DNA from: Burkholderia sp. lig30
GTDB taxonomy: Bacteria > Pseudomonadota > Gammaproteobacteria > Burkholderiales > Burkholderiaceae
DNA: 64,000 nt
Direction of reading: 5' to 3'
Assembly: GCF_000687455.2 (NCBI RefSeq)
Contig: NZ_JGVW01000084.1
Location: forward strand, 49,637-113,636
The notes beneath the pieces were generated by a model. It saw only the letters and a program-made list of their open reading frames with translations, ran no database searches and had not been told where the DNA came from. Both the position numbers and the translations under genes were made by a program. How positions within the stretch are numbered: the stretch's first letter is position 1; the number at the start of each line of letters is the position of its first letter. Positions 43,913-53,295 of this stretch are shown here, piece by piece.

Positions 43913-44800
43913 TTACCCCTTCGTTCCGCAGGCGGCGTCCTTGAGGTCGAGGACGTGGCCATCGTTGTATTTCGCGATGATGTTGTGGAAGAGCTTCGGA
44001 TCGACCGACGAGAAGTAGCGCACCGGCGCCTTTTCGCTCGGCTGCGCGACCGTGCCGTACGCGGTCATGTCGAGCCGGTCGGACGACGCCTTCACCTTCT
44101 GCACCCATGCGTCGAACTGCTCGCGCGGCTCGGCAAGCGTGCGGAATTTCATGTCGGAAAAGCCCCGCCCGCTGAAGTTGGCCGATGCGCCCGCATAGTC
44201 GCCGGCCTCGTCGGCGATCAGGTGCAGGCGCGTCTGCATGCCGGCCATCGCATACACCTGGGTGCCGAGCTGCGGGATGAAGAACGAATTCATCACCGAA
44301 TCCGACGTGATGCGGAAGTTGACCGGCGTGCCGACCGGAATCTCGAGCTGGTTGACCGTCGCGATGCCGAGATCCGGATAGATGAACAGCCATTTCCAGT
44401 CGAGCGCGACGACCTCGACATCGATCGGTTTCACCGACGACTCGATCGGCCGATACGGGTCGAGCTCGTGCGTGGTTTTCCACGTGAGGATCCCGAGAAA
44501 CAGGATGATCAGCGTCGGCACCGTCCAGATCACGACTTCGATCGCGGTCGAATGCGACCACTCCGGCGCATAGGTCGCGCTGCGGTTCGACGCGCGATAG
44601 CGCCACGCGAAGAACAGCGTCAGCAGGATCACCGGCACGACGACGATCAACATCGTCCATGTCGACGTCGCGATCAGCGATTTCTCGGCGACGCCGATGC
44701 TCCCCTTCGGATTCAGCACGTCGAAGTTGCAGCCGGACAGGCTCAACGCCGCACCGAGCGGCAGCCACCTCGACATGCCTTTCAAAGCCTTTCTATTCAT
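43913..44800 (-). CDS. cyoA: Cytochrome o ubiquinol oxidase subunit II CyoA
   Basis: A 295-residue lipoprotein: signal peptide with lipobox LSGC (C24), two transmembrane helices, then a cupredoxin domain that lacks the CuA ligands, as expected for a quinol oxidase. The segment PVNFRITSDSVMNSFFIPQLG is typical. First gene of cyoABCD, 3 bp upstream of cyoB. A perfect FNR-type box lies 88 bp upstream. Confidence 0.96.
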   Translation of the reverse strand: MNRKALKGMSRWLPLGAALSLSGCNFDVLNPKGSIGVAEKSLIATSTWTMLIVVVPVILLTLFFAWRYRASNRSATYAPEWSHSTAIEVVIWTVPTLIILFLGILTWKTTHELDPYRPIESSVKPIDVEVVALDWKWLFIYPDLGIATVNQLEIPVGTPVNFRITSDSVMNSFFIPQLGTQVYAMAGMQTRLHLIADEAGDYAGASANFSGRGFSDMKFRTLAEPREQFDAWVQKVKASSDRLDMTAYGTVAQPSEKAPVRYFSSVDPKLFHNIIAKYNDGHVLDLKDAACGTKG

Positions 44801-44869
44801 AACACTGCCTGATTGTCATTGAATCCATTGCAAACGCCCGATGCGCATTCGATCCACGAAAGCGCTCGA

Positions 44870-44898
44870 ATCATACGGCGTGCGGATTTGATGAAAAT
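44870..44898 (-). promoter_or_regulatory. Candidate sigma-70 promoter of cyoABCD
   Basis: On the minus strand TTTTCA (44893-44898) and TATGAT (44870-44875) are 17 bp apart. The -35 half lies inside the FNR-type box. The start point would be about 65 bp before cyoA. Confidence 0.55.
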
Positions 44899-44901
44899 CA
44901 A
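44888..44901. promoter_or_regulatory. FNR/Anr-type binding site at the cyo promoter
   Basis: TTGATGAAAATCAA matches the consensus TTGAT-N4-ATCAA perfectly. Its centre is about 22 bp upstream of the proposed -10 centre, overlapping the -35 element, a position expected to repress under low oxygen. Confidence 0.75.
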
Positions 44902-45426
44902 CGAATGCGGTAAATCATCGTTACAAAAATCGTCATGCGTCGGATTGTCGCGGGCGGGTTTGTCGCACCGGTGGAACGGCAGCCCGGCGGCATTCACCGC
45001 ATTGCGCCCGCTGTGCAACCCAAGTAGCCTATGACCATCCGGCGTCCGGCGAAGAGTGACGCGACGGGCTGCGCATCGATGCCCGTCCCGCCCGACAGGG
45101 GCGCGCCGGCGCTGGCGACATGAGCCGGTTGCCGGGTTCCTTGCGCGCGATGATTTCGCTGGGGCCGTCGGGCCCGACCGCGTTCCTGCGGGAGAGCCGC
45201 CCCGTGGAGCGCGTCGGCGCACGTGTGCGCGCCAAATTCAAAGGGGCACGTGATGGCGACAGGATCGCTCGTCCGATCTCCGTTCGGCGCCTGTGAGCAT
45301 GCGCCAGCCCCCCGATAGCCCGGGCGGCATCATTGGCCGCCGTGGCCATCCGCCGCTTTTTTTACTAATGCCTGGTCGCCGATCCCCAGGTAATGCGCTG
45401 CGCCGGACGCAGTCGACGGATGATGC
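44902..45426. other. Gene-free stretch between the cyo promoter and the accessory block
   Basis: About 525 bp. Short open frames exist on both strands but none has a ribosome site, family features or matching codon use. I see no repeat or RNA gene in it. It may hold the boundary of the accessory block. Confidence 0.5.
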
Positions 45427-47172
45427 TCAGAAAGCCACGGCTTCTTTACGTTTCGACTCTCGGTCTCCTGCCCAATCGTGCAGTTGGGCAAGCCAAGCCA
45501 TCTCGACCAATTCGATATAGCTGCGCTGCCTGACCGTGATCGTCCAATGCCCGGGGGGCAATGCGAATTCGATCACCTGAGCGTTCGCGACCGGCCTCAC
45601 CACCGCACCCGAATCGTTGGTAGCCATGCTATCGAGAAACGGCGTCGAAAACTGATTGATACGAACGTGCCCCGGATAAGCGCACACGCTGGAAATCCAC
45701 AACGTATCGAAGTACGTGGGGCGAGCCACATCGGAATACTCGCATCCGCTCGCCTCGACCAGCGGTCGACGCACAGGTAGCGCCGAAGATGCGCTCGTCC
45801 CCCAAACCTTGAAATTCATCTGGTTTAGCCGAGCCTGAAAGGCAACCGGGAAATACTCCCCGGTTGCGTCCGGCCCCGGCCCCGAAGACGGCACCTGATG
45901 GCGCAGCTCCGCAAGCGGTATCGTTACAGGCGTCATCGGGCGCCACTTGATCCAACACAGCGTCAGTCCCAAATTGAAAATTGCGACAACGAGCAAGTCG
46001 AATTGCATGCGTCGTCTCCTGGTCGGCTCAAGTCTTTCGATCAAGCCGAACAGCGCAACGATCGCGATGGGCGTCGCGATCGCCAGTACACGCCACGGAA
46101 ACTGGAAAAAGTCGGCTTTCGAAGATAGCTGCCACAGCGGTTTTGCGACCGGCGTCATTATCAGAATCAGCAGGATCGCAACCACGCCGAGACCGAGCGC
46201 GAGATCGTCCGATCGCGCTTTCCCCTGGCGAAGCCGAAAGTAGATCGCGATCAACAGCGCCGTTCCCGGCCATCCGAGGCGCGACCACGGAAACGGCAGC
46301 AAGACATAGAGCATGGGCACGACGTAATTGCCAGGCTTGCCGAACACGCTTGCCTGACCCGCGCAAAACAGCGCAGACCAATGTGTGAAGGGAACGTATA
46401 TCAGGCCGACGAATGCGGCCACCGCCACCAACGACGGGCAAGCGAGCGCCCAGCCACCGCTTTGCGCCGAGGCGATCCTATATAGCGACAGCACCAGCAG
46501 CAGGCCCGCCGCAGCGACGAAAATCAACACGTGCGCGAGCGCCAATGACACGAGCAAGGCAATGAGCGTGGGCGCGCGCCATTTCCGATTGGCCCCCGTG
46601 TGGAAATCGAGCACGAGCGCAAGAATGCACGGGATCAACGCCATCGCCGAATATTCCGCCACGGCACAGCGCTCGACGATATTGTTGATCGCATAAGGCG
46701 ACAGCACGCACGCGGTTGCGGCGACAAACCGCGAAGGCCTGTCAAGGTCGAGCCGCGTCGCACATTGGTAAACGCCCCAAAACATCACGGAGGAAAAGAA
46801 CAGTACCGCGAGCCGAAAGCCGGTCACGATGTCACCGGCGAACAGCCCCAGCATCGCGCCGACCAAATTGAAGAGCTTGTGATAGAAGAACGGCATCGGC
46901 GAACCGAAGCCGTTGGCATCCGTGGGCGTCCAGACCGACAGCGGATTGCCCGCCTTCAACGCTGCGGTCCATGCGTCGAGGTGCGCGAACGAACTAAATG
47001 TGTCGTCGCCCCTGACGATCGGTCCCAGCCACAGCGCGGCGAGATTGGCGACGAGCATGGTGCCTGCCAACGCCAACAGCCGCGCCTGCTCCGGAGCGAA
47101 CCCGAACGGCCTGCCGCGCGTCATGCGACGCGATTCATGCTCCACCGGACTATGGTCGAGTTCCTGGCCCAT
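45427..47172 (-). CDS. Large polytopic membrane protein (GT-C/PTPS-related type)
   Basis: A 581-residue protein with about 11-12 hydrophobic helices through residue about 390, and a C-terminal globular part. An early loop with GDDTFSSFAHLDAWTAALKAG and the PFFYHKLFNL segment resemble membrane proteins annotated as GT-C glycosyltransferase-like or '6-pyruvoyl-tetrahydropterin synthase-related'. The ATG at 47172 follows the upstream gene's stop by 1 bp; an ATG at 47124 is also possible. Base composition appears less GC-rich than flanking genes. Function unknown; lipid-linked sugar transfer is a guess. Confidence 0.75.
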   Translation of the reverse strand: MGQELDHSPVEHESRRMTRGRPFGFAPEQARLLALAGTMLVANLAALWLGPIVRGDDTFSSFAHLDAWTAALKAGNPLSVWTPTDANGFGSPMPFFYHKLFNLVGAMLGLFAGDIVTGFRLAVLFFSSVMFWGVYQCATRLDLDRPSRFVAATACVLSPYAINNIVERCAVAEYSAMALIPCILALVLDFHTGANRKWRAPTLIALLVSLALAHVLIFVAAAGLLLVLSLYRIASAQSGGWALACPSLVAVAAFVGLIYVPFTHWSALFCAGQASVFGKPGNYVVPMLYVLLPFPWSRLGWPGTALLIAIYFRLRQGKARSDDLALGLGVVAILLILIMTPVAKPLWQLSSKADFFQFPWRVLAIATPIAIVALFGLIERLEPTRRRRMQFDLLVVAIFNLGLTLCWIKWRPMTPVTIPLAELRHQVPSSGPGPDATGEYFPVAFQARLNQMNFKVWGTSASSALPVRRPLVEASGCEYSDVARPTYFDTLWISSVCAYPGHVRINQFSTPFLDSMATNDSGAVVRPVANAQVIEFALPPGHWTITVRQRSYIELVEMAWLAQLHDWAGDRESKRKEAVAF

Positions 47173-47173
47173 A

Positions 47174-48430
47174 CTAAGTGCCGCCTTCGCGATGGGCCTG
47201 CACCAACGCAACAGGATCGGCTGCTTCGACAGTCCGAGCGCGCAAGATGATCACCGTGAGAAGCGCCAGCATGACGGCGGGCATGCCATTGCCCACCGAC
47301 CATTGAGTCGGGAGCAAGAATACCGCCGGCGAAAGCCATGCAACAACCAACACCGTCAGCTCGCCGGGATGCCATCCGTGGCTCATGCCGTCGTCCCACA
47401 GCAGCAGAAGCGAAAGCGCCATCCATATGAAGTCGTAGGACATCAAATAAGGCTGGCACAACAAGCTTGCAATCACCAGTCCCGCTGCACGCAGCTTGTC
47501 CCGCGCGTTCCGAATCCACAAGCTCGCCACGGCAGCCACGGCGATCACCGCAACGGCCCCGTGTATTGCGTACGCATATCCTGCGCTCAGGCCCGCGCGA
47601 TGCGCCGCGCCGAATACCGTCGGCATGCCTGCGGGCCAGTCTGACATCTTTTCAACGACGTAATGTTCAAACGCCGCAGCCGTTTCGAAGAATCTCGCGT
47701 ATGCGTCGAAGCCCAACACGGCGCCCGCCACCAGACAAAGCAAGGATGCTGTGCACGCCGCCGCGGCAAACGCACGCCACCGTCGGCCGAATGCCAGCGC
47801 GATCGGAATCAAAACACCGAGTTGCGGCTTGATCACCAGCAGCCCGAAGCACGCCCCCGCCAGCCGGGGCCGGCGATCCAACCAGGCCAGACCGAGCGCC
47901 ATCAGCCCGACAGTCAGGAATGAATTCTGTCCAGTCATAACGACGATCCAGACTGGCGGGAACGCCGCAGCAGCGAACCAGAATGCAGCGGGCAATCGGC
48001 GTCGAACCAGCTGCGTGCAGGCAAACGCGGCAAACAGCAGCCCGCCGAGCACAAACGCGAGATAGGCGAACGGGAAAGGCGCGAACGCAAACGGCCAGAC
48101 GACGAGCAGGAAGGTCGGCGGATACACCCACGGCGTGAGCATGTCAGTGGAGGTCAGGCCTTGCAGCGGCAGCGCGAACTGCTCGATCTGCGCCCAGTCG
48201 TACGCGCTCGCCGCCCCGTGATTAATCGTCAGGTGTGACGCGCTCCAGAACACTGCGAAGTCCCAGCCCGGGATCAAGATATGAGCGTTTCGCAGCGCAT
48301 AACGGCCATACAAGTGGATGAACGGCAAGCCGAGATCGACCAGCAACAAGATGCAGGAGTAGAACACCACTCTGCCTCTCGTCAGCCAGTGACCATACCT
48401 CCGCCGTTCAGGCCCGCGCGATGTCTGCAT
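47174..48430 (-). CDS. GT87-type membrane glycosyltransferase (DUF2029)
   Basis: A 418-residue protein with about 10 hydrophobic helices. The first extracytoplasmic loop has GWDFAVFWSAS, like the D-containing motif of GT87 mannosyltransferase-type proteins, followed by the TPWVYPPTFLL segment typical of that family. GGAGG lies 8 bp upstream of the ATG at 48430, fixing the start. It precedes the large membrane gene with a 1-bp gap, so the pair is an operon. Substrate unknown; probably a polyprenyl-linked sugar donor. Confidence 0.8.
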   Translation of the reverse strand: MQTSRGPERRRYGHWLTRGRVVFYSCILLLVDLGLPFIHLYGRYALRNAHILIPGWDFAVFWSASHLTINHGAASAYDWAQIEQFALPLQGLTSTDMLTPWVYPPTFLLVVWPFAFAPFPFAYLAFVLGGLLFAAFACTQLVRRRLPAAFWFAAAAFPPVWIVVMTGQNSFLTVGLMALGLAWLDRRPRLAGACFGLLVIKPQLGVLIPIALAFGRRWRAFAAAACTASLLCLVAGAVLGFDAYARFFETAAAFEHYVVEKMSDWPAGMPTVFGAAHRAGLSAGYAYAIHGAVAVIAVAAVASLWIRNARDKLRAAGLVIASLLCQPYLMSYDFIWMALSLLLLWDDGMSHGWHPGELTVLVVAWLSPAVFLLPTQWSVGNGMPAVMLALLTVIILRARTVEAADPVALVQAHREGGT

Positions 48431-48665
48431 CGGTATGCCTCCACTCTGCAATCCGCGCTTCCGCAAAGAACCCAGATGGGCTGGGCGCACGCTTGCTTGC
48501 CACGCCTATCAACCTGCGTGCGGCTCATCTTATCGGAAAGGAGCAAATGTCAAATGTAATGGAATGTACGCCCCCAAACTGAAAAGACGTCGATGCGGCA
48601 ACGTGAAAGTATCAAAGCCTCCTGATCGATGGACGCATTAGGAATGCGTGCGACATTGCACCGAC

Positions 48666-48887
48666 CTACCCGCCCGTATGAACGAGAAGGAGAAGGCGTC
48701 CGCGAGCACCCCGGTTCCGTTCGGTCCGGTTCGCTACAAGGATGGCGGAACCAACAGCGCCTTGTTCTTGGCGGTCGCTGGGGTGTAGGGAGGACCACTT
48801 TTCGCGGCGCTTGCCAGCCACCTGAAACGGGTGACGGTACCAGTAGACGCCGTGACGCGATTGAGCGATGCGGGTGGACAGTTTCAA
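48666..48887 (-). pseudogene. Tyrosine integrase N-terminal remnant
   Basis: Starting at a TTG, the minus-strand frame reads LSTRIAQSRHGVYWYR, then HPFQVAGKRREKWSSLH, which resembles the N-terminal beta-sheet region of phage-type integrases found in Burkholderia. Similarity fades after about 40 residues and the frame stops at 73, so most of the gene, including the catalytic domain, is gone. It lies about 106 bp from the 3' end of tRNA-Ser, where an island integrase is expected. Confidence 0.55.
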
Positions 48888-48940
48888 CGTCTCTTCGTGA
48901 GGGACGAGGTACCCCTACGAGTGACACCGCAAGAGATGGA

Positions 48941-48980
48941 AAAAGAAAAGCCCCGCAAGTCCGAGAACTTGCGGGGCTTG
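48941..48980 (-). terminator. Terminator of tRNA-Ser
   Basis: On the minus strand a 13-bp stem AAGCCCCGCAAGT/ACTTGCGGGGCTT is followed by TTCTTTTT, 13 bp past the tRNA. Confidence 0.88.
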
Positions 48981-48993
48981 TTCCGCCACTTCT

Positions 48994-49087
48994 GGCGGAG
49001 ACGGAGGGATTCGAACCCTCGATCCAGGTTTTGGCCCAGATGCTCCCTTAGCAGGGGAGTGCCTTCGACCTCTCGGCCACGTCTCCC
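48994..49087 (-). tRNA. tRNA-Ser(GCU)
   Basis: 94 nt with encoded CCA and a long variable arm (CATCTGGGCC...GGATC region), class II. Acceptor GGAGACG/CGTCTCC; anticodon loop CTGCTAA with anticodon GCU. An integrase remnant lies just downstream. Confidence 0.97.
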
Positions 49088-49130
49088 AAACTTTCGCTCG
49101 CACCAGGGAGTCAGTGCGACGAGAACAAGA

Positions 49131-49159
49131 TCATATCGGGTTTGAGAGCGGACGTCAAT
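49131..49159 (-). promoter_or_regulatory. Sigma-70 promoter of tRNA-Ser
   Basis: On the minus strand TTGACG (49154-49159) and TATGAT (49131-49136) are exactly 17 bp apart, about 44 bp before the tRNA. Confidence 0.8.
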
Positions 49160-49199
49160 TTCCTTGATGCATTTTCTTCAACGCATCTCGAAAATTTCA

Positions 49200-50450
49200 T
49201 TACGCCTGGTCGAGTTCGAATGCCTTGTGCAGCGCGCGGACGGCCAGCTCCATGTATTTCTCGTCGATCAGCACCGAAATCTTGATTTCGGACGTCGAGA
49301 TCATCTGGATGTTGATGCCCTCTTCCGACAGCGTGCGGAACATCGTGCTCGCGACGCCGACGTGCGAGCGCATCCCGACGCCGACGACCGACACCTTCGA
49401 GACCTTCGGGTCGCCCAGCACCTGCTCGGCGTTCACGTGGCCCTTCACCTGGTTGGTGAGGATGTCCATCGCCTTCTGGTAGTCGCCGCGGCCGACCGTG
49501 AACGTGAAGTCGGTCTTGCCCTCGACGCTCTGGTTCTGGATGATCATGTCGACGTCGATGTTCGCGTCGGCGACCGGGCCGAGGATCTGATATGCGATGC
49601 CCGGCTTGTCGGGCACGCCCATCACCGCAATGCGTGCTTCGTCGCGCTGGAACGCGATGCCGGAAATGACTGCCTTTTCCATGGTCTCGTCTTCTTCAAA
49701 AGTAATCAGGGTGCCCGAGTGCATTTCTTGGTCGAGCGGAATCATCGGATCGGTCAGGCTCGACAGCACGCGCGTCTTCACCTGGTACTTGCCGGCGAAT
49801 TCGACCGAGCGGATCTGCAGGACCTTCGAGCCCAGGCTCGCCATTTCCAGCATCTCTTCGAACGTCACGCGATCGAGGCGGCGCGCCTCCTCGACAACGC
49901 GCGGATCGGTCGTGTACACGCCGTCGACGTCGGTGTAGATCAGGCACTCTTCGGCGCCCAGCGCGGCCGCGACCGCCACTGCCGACGTGTCCGAGCCGCC
50001 GCGGCCGAGCGTCGTGATGTGGCCGGCCGGATCGACGCCCTGGAAGCCCGTGATGATCACGACCTTGCCTGCGGCCAGATCGGCCTTCACACGCTCGTCG
50101 TCGATCGAGTTGATGCGCGCCTTCGTAAACGCGCTATCGGTCTTGATCGGAACCTGCCAGCCGGCATAGCTCACGGCCTCGACGCCGATTTCCTGCAGCG
50201 CGATCGACAGCAGGCCGACGCTGACCTGTTCGCCCGTCGACGCGATCATGTCGAGCTCGCGCGGGCTGGGCTGGCTCGAAATCTCTTTCGCGAGACCGAG
50301 CAGACGGTTGGTTTCGCCAGACATCGCCGACGGCACGACCACCAGCTGGTGCCCGGCCTGATGCCATTTTGCGACGCGTTTCGCGACGTTCTTGATGCGC
50401 TCGACCGAGCCCATCGAAGTGCCGCCGTATTTATGTACGATGAGTGCCAT
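49200..50450 (-). CDS. lysC: Aspartate kinase LysC
   Basis: A 416-residue aspartokinase, the first step to lysine, threonine and methionine. The kinase domain starts [11 protein letters not shown] with the catalytic lysine K7, and contains [16 protein letters not shown]; the last about 150 residues are two ACT domains for feedback control. The start at 50450 ([10 protein letters not shown]) is the family start. No internal start for a separate beta subunit is evident. Confidence 0.95.
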   Translation of the reverse strand: MALIVHKYGGTSMGSVERIKNVAKRVAKWHQAGHQLVVVPSAMSGETNRLLGLAKEISSQPSPRELDMIASTGEQVSVGLLSIALQEIGVEAVSYAGWQVPIKTDSAFTKARINSIDDERVKADLAAGKVVIITGFQGVDPAGHITTLGRGGSDTSAVAVAAALGAEECLIYTDVDGVYTTDPRVVEEARRLDRVTFEEMLEMASLGSKVLQIRSVEFAGKYQVKTRVLSSLTDPMIPLDQEMHSGTLITFEEDETMEKAVISGIAFQRDEARIAVMGVPDKPGIAYQILGPVADANIDVDMIIQNQSVEGKTDFTFTVGRGDYQKAMDILTNQVKGHVNAEQVLGDPKVSKVSVVGVGMRSHVGVASTMFRTLSEEGINIQMISTSEIKISVLIDEKYMELAVRALHKAFELDQA

Positions 50451-50768
50451 TGTCGTTCTGAACTGAAGGAGAGACCGCACGGGGCGTGCTGGACAGGCCG
50501 CGATGCCGTTCGGTCACGCGGCTTGTGGCTGTGGACGGACGACGAAAGGGGCGGCTGAGGCGCAGCGCGCAGGCGTGGCGGATTTGCCCGGAAGGCGGAT
50601 CAGGCCGCGCAAACCGGGTACGTCACGCGGAAAACCTGCACAAGATGCTCAAAAATCGAGCCGAGCAAACATCTGAGCGTACTCCATCAACGCGCGCTTG
50701 ACAAGCTGCAGGCCGATCCTCCGCGCTTTCCCGAATCGCGCAAATCGCCGCCAGCCGCATCGAGCCGG
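50451..50768. other. Intergenic region between tilS and lysC
   Basis: 318 bp upstream of lysC. A short A/T-looped inverted repeat (GCTCAAAAATCGAGC) occurs at about 50648-50662. No clear promoter, riboswitch or gene is seen. Confidence 0.5.
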
Positions 50769-52202
50769 TCACGCGATCAGCAGGTCGGGCCGCCATTCGA
50801 TGCGCCGCCACGCGGCGCCGTCCGGCGCGGCGCCTTCGCGATTGACGCCGAGCCCCGGCACGTAAAGCAGCCGGCCGCCCGCGTACAGCAGCGGCACGTC
50901 GCGCTGCCAGGCCGGCACGCCGCGCTCCTGGAACAGGTTCTTCAGCGTGCGGCTCGGCCGGCTCGGCTCGGCGCGCAGCCGTTCGCCGCCCTCGCGGGCG
51001 CGCGCGACGAGCGGCGCGGCGCGCAACAACGTCTCGGGCACCGCGTTCGCGTCGCCGGGCGCGGCCGGCGCAAACACGTACGTTCCGCGCCACGCGGGCA
51101 GATGCCAGACCTCCTGCCCGTCCCACGCACAGGTGGTGGCGGGACGCGCCGGCACGCCGCCGTCCTCGGCGGTCTCGATGCGCCCGCCCGCGTCCCAGAA
51201 AACCATGTCGCGATACAGCCGCAGGCATTGCCCTGCGTGATCGACGCGCAACGCATGCGCGTCGTGCGCGTCCCGCAACTGGCGCATCATGTTCGCAAGC
51301 CGCGCGGCCGACGCGCCCGGCAGCCCGAGCGAGCGCATCCAGAACCGCAGAAGGTTCGCGCCGCGCTCGTCGTCGAGCGCAACGAGCGCCTCGCGCGACA
51401 GTGCGCGGCCGGCATCGCGCGCGGCAACGTCGAAATCGAGCGCGGCCAGGTCGTCGAGCAGGCGCTGCGCCGCCGCCGCGTGCTGCGCGGCGCGGCCGAG
51501 CGCATCGCGAAAGCCCGGAAAATGCGCGGCGAGCGCGGGCAGCACGTCGATGCGCAACGCATTGCGCGCAAAGCGCGTGTCGGCGTTCGATTCGTCGTCG
51601 ATCCAGTCGAGCCCACGCACCGCCGCATACCGCTCGAGTTGCGCGCGCAACAGCCGCAACAGCGGACGCACGCGCTCGACGGGCGCCCCGGCCGGCCGGT
51701 AGCGCGGCGCCATCGCCGCGAGCCCGGCGATGCCCGCGCCGCGCAGCAGTTGCAGCAGCACCGTCTCCGCCTGGTCGTCGGCATGCTGCGCGAGCCAGAG
51801 CACCGCCGCGCCATGCCGCTCGCACATCGCGTCGAGCGCCCGGTAGCGGGACTCGCGCGCGCTGGCCTCGATGCCCGCGCCGCTCGCGCGCGGCACGTCG
51901 ACGCGCATCGCGTCGAACCCGACGCCGAGCGCCGCGGCGCTCGCCTCGGCATGCGCGGCCCACGCATCGGCGTTCGGGCTCAGACCATGATGCACGTGCA
52001 GCGCGATGCAGCGCGGCGCGCCTGCGATCCGCACGGCCGCGTCGAGCAGCACGGACGAATCGAGCCCGCCGCTATAGGCGATCGCAATGCGCGCGCCCGG
52101 CGGGACGTCGGAAAGCGCAACGCCGACCGCATCGAGCACGATGCGGTCGGCGGAGAATTCACTCGGGGGAATCACGATGGGCAGGCGCGCGCGGCGCGCC
52201 AT
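50769..52202 (-). CDS. tilS: tRNA(Ile)-lysidine synthase TilS
   Basis: A 477-residue N-type ATP pyrophosphatase that converts C34 of tRNA-Ile(CAU) to lysidine. The PP-loop is SGGLDS at residues 44-49, and the C-terminal substrate-binding domain includes KNLFQERGVPAWQRDVPLL. The start at 52202 is 19 bp past the accA stop, so the two are probably co-transcribed. Confidence 0.94.
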   Translation of the reverse strand: MARRARLPIVIPPSEFSADRIVLDAVGVALSDVPPGARIAIAYSGGLDSSVLLDAAVRIAGAPRCIALHVHHGLSPNADAWAAHAEASAAALGVGFDAMRVDVPRASGAGIEASARESRYRALDAMCERHGAAVLWLAQHADDQAETVLLQLLRGAGIAGLAAMAPRYRPAGAPVERVRPLLRLLRAQLERYAAVRGLDWIDDESNADTRFARNALRIDVLPALAAHFPGFRDALGRAAQHAAAAQRLLDDLAALDFDVAARDAGRALSREALVALDDERGANLLRFWMRSLGLPGASAARLANMMRQLRDAHDAHALRVDHAGQCLRLYRDMVFWDAGGRIETAEDGGVPARPATTCAWDGQEVWHLPAWRGTYVFAPAAPGDANAVPETLLRAAPLVARAREGGERLRAEPSRPSRTLKNLFQERGVPAWQRDVPLLYAGGRLLYVPGLGVNREGAAPDGAAWRRIEWRPDLLIA

Positions 52203-52221
52203 GAAAGCGTCACGCGGCGGA

Positions 52222-53193
52222 TCATGCGCCCGGCGTGGTTTCCTTGAACTTGCCGTAGGCCATCAGGCGCTCGAAGCGGCGCTCGCGCAGCGCGTCGATG
52301 CTCATGCCCTGGAACTGGCGCAGCGAATCGGCGAGCGCACGGCGCAGCAGCGCGGCCATGCCCTTCGGGTCGCGGTGCGCGCCGCCGAGCGGCTCGTTGA
52401 TGATCTTGTCGATCAGGCCGAGCGCCTTCAGCCGGTGCGCGGTCAGGCCAAGTGCCTCGGCCGCCTCGGGCGCCTTCGCGGCGCTCTTCCAGAGGATCGA
52501 CGCGCAGCCTTCCGGCGAGATCACCGAATAGGTCGAGAACTGCAGCATCATCACCGTGTCGGCAACCGCGATCGCGAGCGCACCGCCCGAGCCGCCCTCG
52601 CCGATCACCGTCGCGATGATCGGCGTCTTCAGTTCGGCCATCACGTACAGGTTGCGGCCGATCGCCTCCGACTGGCCGCGCTCCTCCGCGCCGATGCCCG
52701 GATACGCGCCCGGCGTGTCGATGAACGTGAAGATCGGCAAACCGAACTTCTCGGCGAGACGCATCATGCGCTCGGCCTTGCGATAGCCTTCCGGACGCGG
52801 CATGCCGAAGTTGCGCGCCGCGCGCTCCTTCGTGTCGCGGCCCTTCTGGTGGCCGATCACCATGCACGCATGACCGTTGAAACGGGCAAGGCCGCCGACG
52901 ATCGACTGGTCGTCCGCGAATGCGCGGTCGCCATGCAGTTCGTGGAAATCGGTGAACAGCTCGCCGATGTAGTCGAGCGTATACGGACGCTGCGGATGCC
53001 GCGCGATCTGCGAGACCTGCCACGGCGACAGATTCGCGTACAGATCCTTCGTCAGTTGCTGGCTCTTCTTCGACAGCCGCTCGATTTCTTCCGAAATATC
53101 GACAGCCGAATCGTCCTGTACGAAACGCAGTTCCTCGATCTTGCCCTCAAGCTCGGCGATCGGCTGCTCGAAATCCAGAAAAGTGGTTTTCAT
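52222..53193 (-). CDS. accA: Acetyl-CoA carboxylase carboxyltransferase subunit alpha
   Basis: A 323-residue crotonase-fold subunit that, with AccD, carboxylates acetyl-CoA. It starts [22 protein letters not shown], contains [10 protein letters not shown] and [10 protein letters not shown], and has the family length. It lies between a DNA glycosylase gene and tilS. Confidence 0.97.
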   Translation of the reverse strand: MKTTFLDFEQPIAELEGKIEELRFVQDDSAVDISEEIERLSKKSQQLTKDLYANLSPWQVSQIARHPQRPYTLDYIGELFTDFHELHGDRAFADDQSIVGGLARFNGHACMVIGHQKGRDTKERAARNFGMPRPEGYRKAERMMRLAEKFGLPIFTFIDTPGAYPGIGAEERGQSEAIGRNLYVMAELKTPIIATVIGEGGSGGALAIAVADTVMMLQFSTYSVISPEGCASILWKSAAKAPEAAEALGLTAHRLKALGLIDKIINEPLGGAHRDPKGMAALLRRALADSLRQFQGMSIDALRERRFERLMAYGKFKETTPGA

Positions 53194-53295
53194 GTGTTCG
53201 AATCCTTGGGTCTTGCGGCAGCGCGTATTCTACTCGCGCGGGAAGCGGTCAAAACCGGCTCGCAACTATTGTTTTTCAAAAACCGATAGCTTTAA

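Larger units (their letters stand above)
48431..48993. other. Degenerate region between the membrane operon and tRNA-Ser
   Basis: 563 bp without an intact gene. It holds the promoter side of the GT87 gene, an integrase N-terminal remnant (48666-48887) and the tRNA-Ser terminator. The rest shows no recognisable content. Confidence 0.6.

Noticed and set aside
41954..44812. A 952-codon open frame on the plus strand opposite cyoA-cyoB
   Set aside because: It is fully antisense to the conserved cyoA and cyoB genes, is dominated by Arg/His/Glu, and reflects the lack of stops in high-GC antisense DNA.
44813..45349. Short open frames on both strands between cyoA and the accessory membrane genes
   Set aside because: No ribosome sites, no family features, Arg/Ser/Ala-rich shadow composition, and one covers the cyo promoter.
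48550..48927. A 125-codon minus-strand frame beside tRNA-Ser as an intact gene
   Set aside because: It is in another frame from the integrase-like remnant, is Arg/Pro/Ser-rich and has no recognisable domain.
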